Source of the DNA: Myxococcales bacterium
GTDB taxonomy: Bacteria > Myxococcota > Polyangia > Polyangiales > Polyangiaceae
Direction of reading: 5' to 3'
Length of the DNA: 64,000 nucleotides
Assembly (NCBI GenBank): GCA_003151595.1
Contig: PLXW01000022.1
Span: forward strand, 277,396-341,395
Under the pieces are notes generated by a model, which was given only the letters and a program-made list of their open reading frames with translations, ran no database searches and was not told the origin of the DNA. Positions within the stretch are counted from its first letter, which is position 1. Each line of letters starts with the position of its first letter. Shown one piece after another: positions 43,131 to 51,725 of this stretch. A program made the position numbers and the translations under genes.

Positions 43131-45803
43131 TCAGCGCCCGCGCTTCTTCCCTTTGCCCTTGCCGGGCTTGCCGCCGTGGCTCGCCTTGCCGCCGCCGCCA
43201 CCGCCGTGGCCCCCCTTCGGCTTGCCGCCGGTGCGCTGCTCGATCTTCCGCGCCCCCTGGCGAACGCGCTTCTCATTCCCCTTCGAGGACTGCGTCGGCC
43301 CCTTGCGCCCATCACCGTCGCGGAACCCGCGCGGCTTGCGTGCGCCGCCTTCGTCGTCCTTGCCGCCGACGCGCCGCCCGTAGACCGTGCGTCGCAAGAT
43401 CTGCACGTCGATGATCTCGAGCACGACGCGATCGCCCAGCCCCAGTGACTCGCCCGATCGCGGCGCGAGGACGCGCATCTTCTCGTCGTCGACCTCCCAC
43501 CGGTCGCCGCCGAGATCTTCGAGTCGCACGAGCACATCGACGAACGGGGAATCGAGCTGCGCGAACAGACCCGTGCCGACGATGGCCGTGATCGTCCCTT
43601 CGTAGCGCTCGCCGATCCGGTCGCGCATCAGGATCGCGCGATAGAGGTCCGTGACCTCGCGCTCGATCTCCATCGCCTTCCGCTCCGCCACCGACGCCGC
43701 CAGCGCCGCTTCGCCCAGCTTCTCCGCGGCCTCTTCCGTCTTGTGCCGCTTCTCGCCGAGCACCTCCGAGTGCACCCCGCGATGCACCACGAGATCCGGG
43801 TAGCGGCGAATCGGCGACGTGAAGTGCAGGTACGACTTCGACGCGAGCCCGAAGTGACCGATGTTCACCGTGTCGTACGTGGCCTGCTTCATCGATCGAA
43901 GCAGCAGCATGTTGAGCACGTTCGCCTGCGGGTGCCCGGCGAACGACTTCAGCAGCGCCTGGAGCTTCTTCGGATCGCGCGCGTCCTCGATGTCGAACGG
44001 CACGCCGAGCTGCTCGCACATGAGCGAGAGGTTCAAGAGCTTCTTCTCATCGGGCGCGGCGTGCACGCGGAAGATCGTCGGGACGCCGACCGACGTGAGC
44101 CAGGTAGCGACCGTCTCGTTCGCGAGGAGCATCAGCTCTTCGATGAGCGAGTACGCCTTCTTCATCCCCGGGTCCTGCGTCCGTTTCTGGACGTCGGTGG
44201 GCTGCCCCTTGTCGTCGAGGATGATCTTCGCTTCGGGCAAATCGAAGTCGAGCGCGCCGCGCTTCATGCGTCGCGCGCGGAGCAGCTTCGAGCACTCGTT
44301 CGCCACGCGGAGCCCTTCGATGAGCTCCTGCGCTTTCGGATCGACCGGCGGCACCTCGCTGAACCCGAGCGCGCGCGCCACGCCTCCGTACGTGAGCTTG
44401 GCGCGGCTCTTCATGAACCCGCGAACGACGCGCGAGCTCGTCGTCACGCCGCCGGCGTCCATGTCGACCACGACGCACAGGCACAAGCGAAGGACGTCGG
44501 GGAGCAGCGAGCAGAGGTTCGACGACAGCGGCCGCGGGAGCATCGGGATCGCGCGATCCGGCAGATAGATGCTGCACCCGCGCTTCATCGACTCGGCGTC
44601 GAGCACGGTCCCCGGTCGCACGTACGAGCTCACGTCGGCGATCGCGATCCACGCGCGGTAGCCGCCGTTGTCCGTTCGCTCGACCCACACCGCGTCGTCG
44701 TGATCGCGCGCGTCTTCGGGATCGATCGTCGGCAGCGGCAGGTGCGTGAGGTCTTCGCGCCCCTTGAGCATCTCCTCGGGGACCTCTTTTCCGTAGGCCT
44801 CGGCCTCGGCGAACGCCTGCGCGTCGTGCACCTCGTCGATGCCGCCCATCCCCAGGATCTTCGCGACCTCGACGCTCAGCTCGCCGGGCGTTCCGAGAAC
44901 CGCGTCGAGCTTGCCGACCGGGCACTCGTCGGGGAGCTCGGGGTAGCGCGTGATCGAGACGATGACCGCGTCGCCGTCCTTGCCGCTGTTGCCGGCCGGG
45001 CCGCTCACGTCGAGATCGTCGGGGAGCGGGATGGGGCCGCGCACGCGCGCGTCGTCGGGCTCGAGCCACGCGCTCTTGCCGCGCCGTCGCAAGACGCCCG
45101 CCACGCGCTTCAAGCCACGCGAGACGACGCGAACGATCTCCCCTTCGACGCCACGCCCGCCGCGCGAGCGCACCTGCACGACGACCTTGTCGCCGTGCAT
45201 CGCGCCTTTCATCGCTTCCTTCTGCACGTACACGTCGTCGCCGCTCGCGCCGAGGCTCGACACGAACCCGAACCCGCGCGCGTTCACGCTCAGCGTCCCT
45301 TCGCGCTCGTCGCCCGACGCGCGTCGCGGACGATCCCCCGCCGGGCCGCCGCTCTCGGTCCACGCCGGCATCTCTTTCGGCTCGGGCCGCGCCTGCCCGG
45401 TGTCGCGCGAAGGCGCTCCGCCTCGCTGCGGGCGACCGTCGCGCTCTTGCGGGCGACCCTCGCGCGCTTGCGGGCGAGCGTCGCGTTGTTGCGGGCGCGC
45501 GTCGCGGTGCTGCTGCGGCCGGGCATCGCGTTGCGGCGGACCGTTGCGCGGCGGGAGCCCCTTTCGCGGCGGGATCCCCTTGTTCGGCTTACTCCGATCG
45601 GTCCCCAGCTTGTACTTGTCGCCCGGGCGCGGTGACAGCTCGCCGCCGTTCACCATGTCGTCGAGCATGTTCACGAGCGCGTGGTAGCTCGTCTGCGGCA
45701 CGCCGAGTTTCTCCGCGATCTCGCGCGGATGAAGCGGGCGATCGTCGCTCGCGAAGAACCCGAGGACGTCGTTTTTCGGCGGAAGTCGGCGCTGCGTGGA
45801 CAT
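43131..45803 (-). CDS. rnr: ribonuclease R
   Basis: An 890-aa 3'-5' exoribonuclease. It has an N-terminal helix-turn-helix-like domain (about 1-60), an unusual repeat-rich linker (about 68-150; repeats of the RDARPQQ and REGRPQ type), a cold-shock domain region (GFGFVSSLGASGDDVYV), an RNB catalytic domain with the acidic cluster PEDARDHDDAVW, and an S1 domain (GERYEGTITAIVGTGLFAQL). The tail is basic and Gly/Lys-rich (KPKGGHGGGGGGKAS). The basic tail resembles that of E. coli RNase R but is larger. Processes structured RNA, with ribosome and tmRNA-linked roles known for the family. Confidence 0.95.
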   Translation of the reverse strand: MSTQRRLPPKNDVLGFFASDDRPLHPREIAEKLGVPQTSYHALVNMLDDMVNGGELSPRPGDKYKLGTDRSKPNKGIPPRKGLPPRNGPPQRDARPQQHRDARPQQRDARPQAREGRPQERDGRPQRGGAPSRDTGQARPEPKEMPAWTESGGPAGDRPRRASGDEREGTLSVNARGFGFVSSLGASGDDVYVQKEAMKGAMHGDKVVVQVRSRGGRGVEGEIVRVVSRGLKRVAGVLRRRGKSAWLEPDDARVRGPIPLPDDLDVSGPAGNSGKDGDAVIVSITRYPELPDECPVGKLDAVLGTPGELSVEVAKILGMGGIDEVHDAQAFAEAEAYGKEVPEEMLKGREDLTHLPLPTIDPEDARDHDDAVWVERTDNGGYRAWIAIADVSSYVRPGTVLDAESMKRGCSIYLPDRAIPMLPRPLSSNLCSLLPDVLRLCLCVVVDMDAGGVTTSSRVVRGFMKSRAKLTYGGVARALGFSEVPPVDPKAQELIEGLRVANECSKLLRARRMKRGALDFDLPEAKIILDDKGQPTDVQKRTQDPGMKKAYSLIEELMLLANETVATWLTSVGVPTIFRVHAAPDEKKLLNLSLMCEQLGVPFDIEDARDPKKLQALLKSFAGHPQANVLNMLLLRSMKQATYDTVNIGHFGLASKSYLHFTSPIRRYPDLVVHRGVHSEVLGEKRHKTEEAAEKLGEAALAASVAERKAMEIEREVTDLYRAILMRDRIGERYEGTITAIVGTGLFAQLDSPFVDVLVRLEDLGGDRWEVDDEKMRVLAPRSGESLGLGDRVVLEIIDVQILRRTVYGRRVGGKDDEGGARKPRGFRDGDGRKGPTQSSKGNEKRVRQGARKIEQRTGGKPKGGHGGGGGGKASHGGKPGKGKGKKRGR

Positions 45804-45836
45804 CAGCCCCGCTTGTACCGTCGCCGGGACGCCGCG

Positions 45837-46595
45837 TCATGCGTTCTTCGTGTGACGGTGGTCCCGGTACATCGTCTGCGCGTGCTCCCCGGCGCGCGTG
45901 GCCCGCAGCTCTTCCATCATCGCGCGGAGCGGCCCTTCGACGTGCGCGATCGAGTGCCCGGTCGCCGGGTGCCCTTCGGGAGCCAGGATCGGCGCCGTGA
46001 GCGAGGCGAAGGCGAGGTCGGCGGCCGTGAACGAATCGCCCACGAGGAACCGCTTCCCTTCGAGCCGCGCGCTCAGCTCGCCAAAACAGCGCCGCATCGT
46101 CTCGGCCGCCTTCACCGCCGACGCTTGGTGAATGTCGTACATCCGTCGAATCCGGATGCCCACGATCGGCAGCACGAAGGGCATGAAGAACGCTTGGACC
46201 GCGGTCAGCCCGGGCCGCACGGTCTTCACCAGCGCGCGCGGCTGCGGCAGCGCGTGGTGGTACACGAACAGACGCGACGCGAGCCCCAGCTCACCGTTGC
46301 ACGTCGCTTCGATCGCCTCGACCTCGCGCCGCGCGCTTGGGTCGCGCGGGTAGAGTTTCCGATCGTCGGCCGCGTGCGCGTCGCAGTACGCGACGATCTC
46401 GTCCGATTGCGTGAGCGTCTTGTCGCCCGTCACCAGCACCGGCACGCTCCGCCCGCCCGCCTTCCGCGCCGGCCGCATGTGAAGCCCCGGGAGATGCCCG
46501 TCCTCGACGTACGGCACCCGCGCGTGATCGAGCGCCCACCGCGCCTTCTCGCAGTAGTGACTGAACGTGATCGTGATGAGGCGCGCTGGCGTCAT
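45837..46595 (-). CDS. glutathione S-transferase family protein
   Basis: A 252-aa thioredoxin-fold protein. Its N-terminal TITFSHYCEKARWALDH resembles the CxxC-like start of GST-fold enzymes (only one Cys retained), GGRSVPVLVTGDKTLTQSDEIVAY gives the cis-Pro and the glutathione-binding SD/ES motif (as SVPVLV and TQSDEIV), and the C-terminal half has the all-helical GST domain with FLVGDSFTAADLAFASL. Substrate unknown. ATG 46595 reads MTPARLITITFSH. Confidence 0.85.
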   Translation of the reverse strand: MTPARLITITFSHYCEKARWALDHARVPYVEDGHLPGLHMRPARKAGGRSVPVLVTGDKTLTQSDEIVAYCDAHAADDRKLYPRDPSARREVEAIEATCNGELGLASRLFVYHHALPQPRALVKTVRPGLTAVQAFFMPFVLPIVGIRIRRMYDIHQASAVKAAETMRRCFGELSARLEGKRFLVGDSFTAADLAFASLTAPILAPEGHPATGHSIAHVEGPLRAMMEELRATRAGEHAQTMYRDHRHTKNA

Positions 46596-46654
46596 GCTTT
46601 GTTGGCTCCTCCGGAATGCTTGACCGGCCGTGCGGGTTGGTCCACCCGTAGGGA

Positions 46655-47686
46655 ATGGACGCTCAGAAGGGAAGCCTGGCGAAGACGGCGGTGCTCCTCG
46701 TGCCGGCGATGGCGGGGTTGGTCGTCAGTGCGGTCCTCTTCGTCGACTACACCCGCCCCGCGCCGGTCTTTTGCGCGGAGGGGAGCGCCTGTGGACTCCT
46801 CAAGCAGACGACGTTCGCGTCGTTCATGGGCGTCCCCACGCCGGCGTATGGTCTCATGGCGTTCTTCGCCATCGGGTTGCTCGCGCTCCTTCGTGGTCGC
46901 ACCGCGCGGACTCTTCTCCTCGCGATCGCCACGATGGGTGCGCTCATCGCGTCGTGGCTCCTGTCGGTGCAGTTTCGATTCGGCGCGTGGTGCTTGTACT
47001 GCTCCATCGCCGACACCTCGTCGCTCCTCCTGCTCTGCGGCGCCACGTGGCGTGCGATGTCGGGCTGGGACCCGCCCGAAGCGCGTGTGCTTCGTGGCGC
47101 GCTCGCCGCAACCCTGATCCCCGCCGTCGCCATACCGATGGCGCTCGGGTTCACGAAGAAGCTCGTCATCCCCGACGTGATCACCGCCGAGCTGTCCGCG
47201 ACTCCGAAAGGAGAGATCACCATCGTCGACTTCGTCGACTTCGAGTGCCCGTTCTGTCGCGAGACCAACGCCTCGCTCGAGCCGATCCTCGCCGCGCACC
47301 GCGATCGCATTCGCCTCGTTCGCAAGCAGGTCCCGCTTCACATGCACGCCCACGCGCACGACGCCGCGCTCGCGTCGTGCTGCGCCGAGGCGCTGGGCAA
47401 AGGCGACGCGATGGCCGACGCGCTCTTCAGCACCGACGTCGAAGAGCTCACGCCCGAAGGGTGCGCCAAGCTCGCGGCGTCGCTCGGCCTCGACGAAGAC
47501 GCCTTCCGGCGCTGCACGCAGGACCCCGCGACCGAGGCGCGCATCCAGGCCGACACCGCGACGTTCCGCGCGGCCGGCGGGCACGGGCTCCCGACGTTGT
47601 GGATCGATCAGGCGAAGCTCGAAGGGGCGCAGCCTGCCGAGAACTTCGAGCGCGCGATCACGCGCGCCATCGCTTCGCGAAGCTGA
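46655..47686 (+). CDS. VKOR-DsbA fusion protein
   Basis: A 343-aa fusion. Residues about 10-150 form a VKOR-like integral membrane domain with four or more helices, a loop Cys pair (FCAEGSACGLLK) and the quinone-side CxxC in GAWCLYCSIAD. A DsbA/thioredoxin domain (about 180-343) follows, with active-site CPFC in VDFECPFCRE and a cis-Pro in GLPTLW. The domain order allows transfer of electrons from exported cysteines via the DsbA domain and VKOR to quinone, forming disulfides. Consistent with the many Cys-rich exported proteins in this window. Confidence 0.92.
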   Translation: MDAQKGSLAKTAVLLVPAMAGLVVSAVLFVDYTRPAPVFCAEGSACGLLKQTTFASFMGVPTPAYGLMAFFAIGLLALLRGRTARTLLLAIATMGALIASWLLSVQFRFGAWCLYCSIADTSSLLLLCGATWRAMSGWDPPEARVLRGALAATLIPAVAIPMALGFTKKLVIPDVITAELSATPKGEITIVDFVDFECPFCRETNASLEPILAAHRDRIRLVRKQVPLHMHAHAHDAALASCCAEALGKGDAMADALFSTDVEELTPEGCAKLAASLGLDEDAFRRCTQDPATEARIQADTATFRAAGGHGLPTLWIDQAKLEGAQPAENFERAITRAIASRS

Positions 47687-47843
47687 TCACCGCCACGCTC
47701 GTACGCGTTGCATGCAACGCGCGCGAGTCGCCGATCTCCGGCTCATCTCGCGTGCGCTCGCGAAGAAACACGAACGAAACAACGAATCACCGGGAATCAC
47801 GAGCTGTGACGACGTGGCACGTCCTCTGCTGAAGGCGAGCCTC

Positions 47844-48245
47844 ATGCGAACCTCCAACGCTTCGAGCCTCTCCCGTCAGACTCTTCTTCCTCTCCTCCAC
47901 GCGCTCGGCGCGCTCGCGATCTTCGGATCGCTCGCCGCGTGCACCGCCGAGACCGCTCCGGGCGAAGGAGCCGAGCACGCCGGCGAAGCGCTGGCCTCGG
48001 GCGGCGGCGGCGGGGGGGCCGGCGAGAGCTGGGCGTGCACCGGCCCCGCCAATACGTGCATCTGCACCGGCGACGACGACTGCAACGACATGTTCAGCTC
48101 GGGCGTCTGCGGCGACAAGGCGATCTGTCAGATCAACTCGCAGGACATTCCGAAGTGCGTCTGCACGATGGGCGACATCCTCGTCACCAAGCCGACGCAC
48201 CCCATCGTGAGCCCCATCAACCCGCCGACGAAGAGAGCGAACTGA
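47844..48245 (+). CDS. small Cys-rich lipoprotein
   Basis: A 133-aa predicted lipoprotein (SLAACTAET). After a Glu/Gly linker with a run of glycines, eight or so Cys follow in a compact C-terminal domain: SWACTGPANTCICTGDDDC, SGVCGDKAICQ and KCVCTMG. The arrangement suggests several disulfides. It follows the VKOR-DsbA gene, which would be a natural folding partner (inference). Unknown function. Confidence 0.6.
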   Translation: MRTSNASSLSRQTLLPLLHALGALAIFGSLAACTAETAPGEGAEHAGEALASGGGGGGAGESWACTGPANTCICTGDDDCNDMFSSGVCGDKAICQINSQDIPKCVCTMGDILVTKPTHPIVSPINPPTKRAN

Positions 48246-48452
48246 GCCTCGCGCTCGAGCGCCGATGTGTGACTAACGGTCCCAATGTAGATTGGGCTCC
48301 ATTCCGGCGTCTTCTTCGGCCATTCTCCTTCCACCGCCCAGGCGAGCTCGCTGTTGAAACGCGCTCGACCTGTGCTCGAATGCGCGCGCATGCTCGCCCG
48401 TCGAAGTAAGACGGCGCGGGAAACCTCGCGGCGCTTACGAAGGAGCTTTTCG

Positions 48453-49046
48453 ATGAAGACGACGTTCGGTTTGGTGGGACTTCTGGCGATCGGCCTGGCG
48501 ACGAGCGGCTGCGGCAAAGAGTACGTCCGCGGCTCGCAGGACCCGTCGATCGACAACGCGGCGATGAGCACGGGGATCGACAAGGACGACATCCAGCGGA
48601 TGCTCTCCGAGAACCTCAACAACCTCCGCAACGCCCCCGTGATGGACAAGTGGCGCGCCGATCGCGGCCAGGACACGGTCGCCGTCTTCCCGTTCCAGAA
48701 CGACACCACCGAGCACATCGAGCCCGCACTCTCGGCGATCTTGAGCGAGGCCGAGACGTGGCTGGTCGACGCCGGGACGACGACGGTGATCTCGCGCGAG
48801 CGTCAGAACCAGATGATCGCCGAGGTCGAAGGGCACACGAACCCGGTCTTCAATCCGGCGCACGTCGCGCAGTACGGCAAGCAGCTCGGCGCCAAGTACT
48901 TCATCACCGGCAAGGTCGCGGCGAGCGACGAGCGGACCGACGACGCGCGGCGCGTGCAGTACTTCTTCTTCATGCAGGTCATCGAGGTCGAGACGAGCGC
49001 GATCCGGTGGCAGCACAAGGCGTACGTCACGAAGATGGTGCGATGA
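48453..49046 (+). CDS. lpoB: LpoB-like penicillin-binding protein activator lipoprotein
   Basis: A 197-aa lipoprotein (GLATSGCGKE) behind an AAGGAGC ribosome site. Its domain resembles LpoB/COG3417: TVAVFPFQNDTTEHIEPALSAI in pieces VAVFPFQNDTTEHIE and LSAILSEAETWLVDAG, TVISRERQNQMIAEVE, YGKQLGAKYFITGKV and IEVETSAIRWQHKAYVTK. LpoB activates PBP1b peptidoglycan synthase in E. coli. The next gene, overlapping by 4 nt, is COG3014-like, which accompanies lpoB in other bacteria. Confidence 0.85.
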   Translation: MKTTFGLVGLLAIGLATSGCGKEYVRGSQDPSIDNAAMSTGIDKDDIQRMLSENLNNLRNAPVMDKWRADRGQDTVAVFPFQNDTTEHIEPALSAILSEAETWLVDAGTTTVISRERQNQMIAEVEGHTNPVFNPAHVAQYGKQLGAKYFITGKVAASDERTDDARRVQYFFFMQVIEVETSAIRWQHKAYVTKMVR

Positions 49047-50416
49047 CGCTGATGAAGGCCATGGAGGCGACGAACGCGGGGCGCGGTCTCGCGTCGGTGC
49101 TCACGGCGGGTTTCGTCTCGGTGCTCGTCGGCTGCAGCGGGCACTCGGAGCGCACGCTCCCTGTGCGAACGGCGCTCGACGAAGGGGCGCCACGCGCGGC
49201 GATCCACGCGTTGAACAAGGAGCTCGAGGTCGATCACGACGGCGACATGCCGACGAAGATCGAAGGCGACAACGCGCTCCTGGTGCTCGACCGCGCCAGC
49301 ATCCAGCAGTCGCTGGCGCAGTGGAAGCTCGCGCAGAACGACTTTCAGGCGGCCGACAAGGCGATCGACATGCTCGACCTCGCGCACAACGCGGGCGACT
49401 CGATCGGCACGTACATGTTCAGCGACTCGTCGGGGAAGTACGTCGCTCCGCCGTACGAGAAGCTGCTCATCAACACGCTGAACATGATCGACTACCTCGA
49501 AGAGGGAGACCTCTCGGGCGCGAAGATCGAAGCGCGGCGCCTGGCCGTGATGCAGAAGTACTACGCCGACCAGCTCAACGCGCGCGACAACCCGATCCTC
49601 GGGCTGGGCGGGTTCCTCGCCGGCCTCGCGTTCGAGAAGGCGGGCGACATCGACGAAGCGCTCCGCTGGTACGACGAGGCTCTCGCGTTCACCGGGTACG
49701 ACGTGCTCGCGCCGACGATCGCGCGCTTGCTTCCGCAAGGGACGTACTCGTCGCCGCGGTTGAAGCAAGCGGCGGCGCGCGGGCAAGCGGAGCCGCCGCT
49801 GGCGGACGACGAGGGGGAAGTGATCTTCGTCATCGGCTACGGGCGCGTGCCGCACAAGATTCCGAAGCGGATCCCGATCGGCCTCGCGCTCACGATGGTG
49901 TCGGGATCGATCTCGCCCGGGAACTACGCGATGGCGAACAAGCTCGCGGCGCAAGGGCTCGTCACCTGGGTGAACTACCCGACGCTGGCGCCGGGGCAGG
50001 GGTCGTATGCGATCCCGCAGTGCGTGATCGACGGGCAGTACGTGCGGCTCGAAGAAGCGGTGAACGTGAGCCAGCAGGTGCGCGAGGAGTGGAAGAACAT
50101 CGAGGGGAAGGTGATCCTCTCGGCCATCACGCGCTTGATCACGCGGCTCGCGGTGGGCGGCGGGATTCAAGCGGCGACGAAGGGGAGCCTCTTCGGGACG
50201 CTCCTGTCGTTGGGGACGCAAGCGACGATGACCGCGCTCGACACACCCGACACGCGGAGCTGGGAGACGTTGCCGGCGCGGATCGCAATCGCGCGCGTGC
50301 GCGTGAAGGCGGGGACGCATCCGACGCACCTCGACGCGCGAGGAGTGACGCGTGATCAGCCGCTCGCCGTCGCCAAGGGCGGATGGTCGCTGGTGTCGTT
50401 GATGGCGCTGCGATGA
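49043..50416 (+). CDS. COG3014-like lipoprotein linked to lpoB
   Basis: A 457-aa predicted lipoprotein (VLVGCSGHSE) containing helical TPR-like repeats in the first 200 residues (LAQWKLAQNDFQAADKAIDM, AFEKAGDIDEALRWYDEAL), followed by a beta-rich domain (EVIFVIGYGRVPHKIPKRI). The layout matches COG3014, encoded with LpoB and YcfL in several proteobacteria and thought to work in the envelope. The ATG overlaps the LpoB stop (ATGA), and the next gene overlaps in turn. Function inferred from context only. Confidence 0.78.
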   Translation: MTLMKAMEATNAGRGLASVLTAGFVSVLVGCSGHSERTLPVRTALDEGAPRAAIHALNKELEVDHDGDMPTKIEGDNALLVLDRASIQQSLAQWKLAQNDFQAADKAIDMLDLAHNAGDSIGTYMFSDSSGKYVAPPYEKLLINTLNMIDYLEEGDLSGAKIEARRLAVMQKYYADQLNARDNPILGLGGFLAGLAFEKAGDIDEALRWYDEALAFTGYDVLAPTIARLLPQGTYSSPRLKQAAARGQAEPPLADDEGEVIFVIGYGRVPHKIPKRIPIGLALTMVSGSISPGNYAMANKLAAQGLVTWVNYPTLAPGQGSYAIPQCVIDGQYVRLEEAVNVSQQVREEWKNIEGKVILSAITRLITRLAVGGGIQAATKGSLFGTLLSLGTQATMTALDTPDTRSWETLPARIAIARVRVKAGTHPTHLDARGVTRDQPLAVAKGGWSLVSLMALR

Positions 50417-50802
50417 CCGAGGAAGCCCCCACTCCGGTCCTCCCCCTAGTGAGGGGGAGGGGGTACGTGCGATCGGTCTTGGCGATCGCGGGGACGCTGA
50501 CGCTCGCGGCGTGTCTTCAACATGGAGTGCCTGCGGCGGCGACGCCGGGGCCCGAGGCGGATTGCGCGGAGGCGTGTCGCGCGCATGCGCCGGGGTGCAG
50601 CGACGCGGCGTGTGCGCGCGGATGCCGCGTGGCCATGGACCGCCTGGTGGAGAGAGAGCAGCGGGCGGTCATCGCGTGCCTGGCGCGGGCGTCGAAGAGG
50701 ACGTGCGACGACATGACGTTCGCCGAGTGCGCGGCGCGCTCGGGGCCGTACGTGAACGGCGGACCCATGCCCCCAAAGCCTCCGTCCAGCGACGACGAAT
50801 GA
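50413..50802 (+). CDS. Cys-rich lipoprotein with repeat-derived N-terminus
   Basis: A 129-aa protein. A signal and lipobox (LTLAACLQHG) lie at about residues 20-36. The mature part has nine or so Cys, starting DCAEACRAHAPGCSDAACARGC in pieces ADCAEACRAHAPG and CSDAACARGC, with later VIACLARASKRTC and FAECAARSG. The 19 residues before the signal come from a GC-rich palindrome (50439-50460), so the natural start may be downstream. Both stops overlap: ATGA with the previous gene, and ATGA with the BtuF-like gene. Confidence 0.6.
   Translation: MTEEAPTPVLPLVRGRGYVRSVLAIAGTLTLAACLQHGVPAAATPGPEADCAEACRAHAPGCSDAACARGCRVAMDRLVEREQRAVIACLARASKRTCDDMTFAECAARSGPYVNGGPMPPKPPSSDDE
50439..50460. repeat. 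GC-rich palindromic unit in the N-terminal codons
   Basis: CCTCCCCCTAGTGAGGGGGAGG, an 8-bp perfect stem around six bases. Its flanks (GGTCCTCCCCC ... GGGGGAGGGGG) resemble the inverted-repeat element at 31830-31932. Here it is translated as part of the gene at 50413. Confidence 0.7.
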
Positions 50803-51707
50803 TGCTCACGATCACAGACGACCGCGGCCGCGCGCTGAGCTTCTCGCGCGCGCCTCTGCGCGTCGTCTCGCTCGTGCCCAGCGACACGCTGAACGTGGCC
50901 GCGCTGGGGTGCGCCGGCGCGCTCGTGGGGCGAACCGATTACTGCGAGCTCCCGGTCGACGTCGTCGCCAAGATTCCGGCGATCGGCGGGACGAAGAACC
51001 CGCGCGTCGACGACGTGTGCGCGCTCGAGCCCGATCTCGTGCTGGCGAACCAGGAGGAGAATACGCGTAGCGATCTCGAAGCGATCGCGCAGCGCGGTTT
51101 TCGCGTCTACGTCGCGTTCCCGAAGCGGGTCGCCGACGGCATCGCGCACCTGGCGAAGCTCGCGCGCATCTTCCGCGTGAACACAGACCCGGCTGCTCGT
51201 GCGCTCATGAAGCAAGCATACGAGGCGCATCGCGAAGCGGAGGCCGCGCGCGCGACGATCGTGCCCGTTCGAACGTTCTGTCCGATCTGGATGGACCCGT
51301 TGATGACGATCCACGGCGCCACGTTCATCAGCGACATGCTCGACCTCGTGGGCGCGCAGAACGTCTTCGCCGATCGCGAGCGCCGCTACCCGCTCGCCGC
51401 CGATCTCGGCAAGGCCAAGCCGCTCTCGCCCGAGCGCGTAGGCGATCGCGACGTGCGCTACCCGCGCGTCACGATGGACGAGGTGAACGCGCGCGCGCCC
51501 GAGCTGGTGCTCCTGCCCGACGAGCCCCACCCCTTCAGCGACGCCGACGCGGCCGTCTTCCGCGCGCAGCCGACGCCGGCCGCCGCGCGCGATGCCGTGG
51601 TGCGAATGAACGGGAAGGACCTGTGCTGGTACGGCGCACGAAGCGCGGAGGGGATCCCGCGGCTGCGCGAGCTCGTCGCGCGGTACCTTGCGAGCGCCAA
51701 GACGTGA
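50799..51707 (+). CDS. BtuF-like cobalamin/iron-chelate binding protein
   Basis: A 302-aa ABC substrate-binding-fold protein of the FecB/BtuF family: RAPLRVVSLVPSDTLNVAALG near the start (as RVVSLVPSDT), VGRTDYCELP, KNPRVDDVCALEPDLVLANQEE (as VDDVCALEPDLVLA), and FISDMLDLVGAQNVFAD. No signal peptide or lipobox is visible in the encoded start, which is unusual for the family; a cytoplasmic role or the use of an alternative start has to be considered. It overlaps the preceding gene and is 18 bp before an amino-acid permease gene. Confidence 0.78.
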   Translation: MMLTITDDRGRALSFSRAPLRVVSLVPSDTLNVAALGCAGALVGRTDYCELPVDVVAKIPAIGGTKNPRVDDVCALEPDLVLANQEENTRSDLEAIAQRGFRVYVAFPKRVADGIAHLAKLARIFRVNTDPAARALMKQAYEAHREAEAARATIVPVRTFCPIWMDPLMTIHGATFISDMLDLVGAQNVFADRERRYPLAADLGKAKPLSPERVGDRDVRYPRVTMDEVNARAPELVLLPDEPHPFSDADAAVFRAQPTPAAARDAVVRMNGKDLCWYGARSAEGIPRLRELVARYLASAKT

Positions 51708-51725
51708 CGTGAGGATCGCGCGCCG

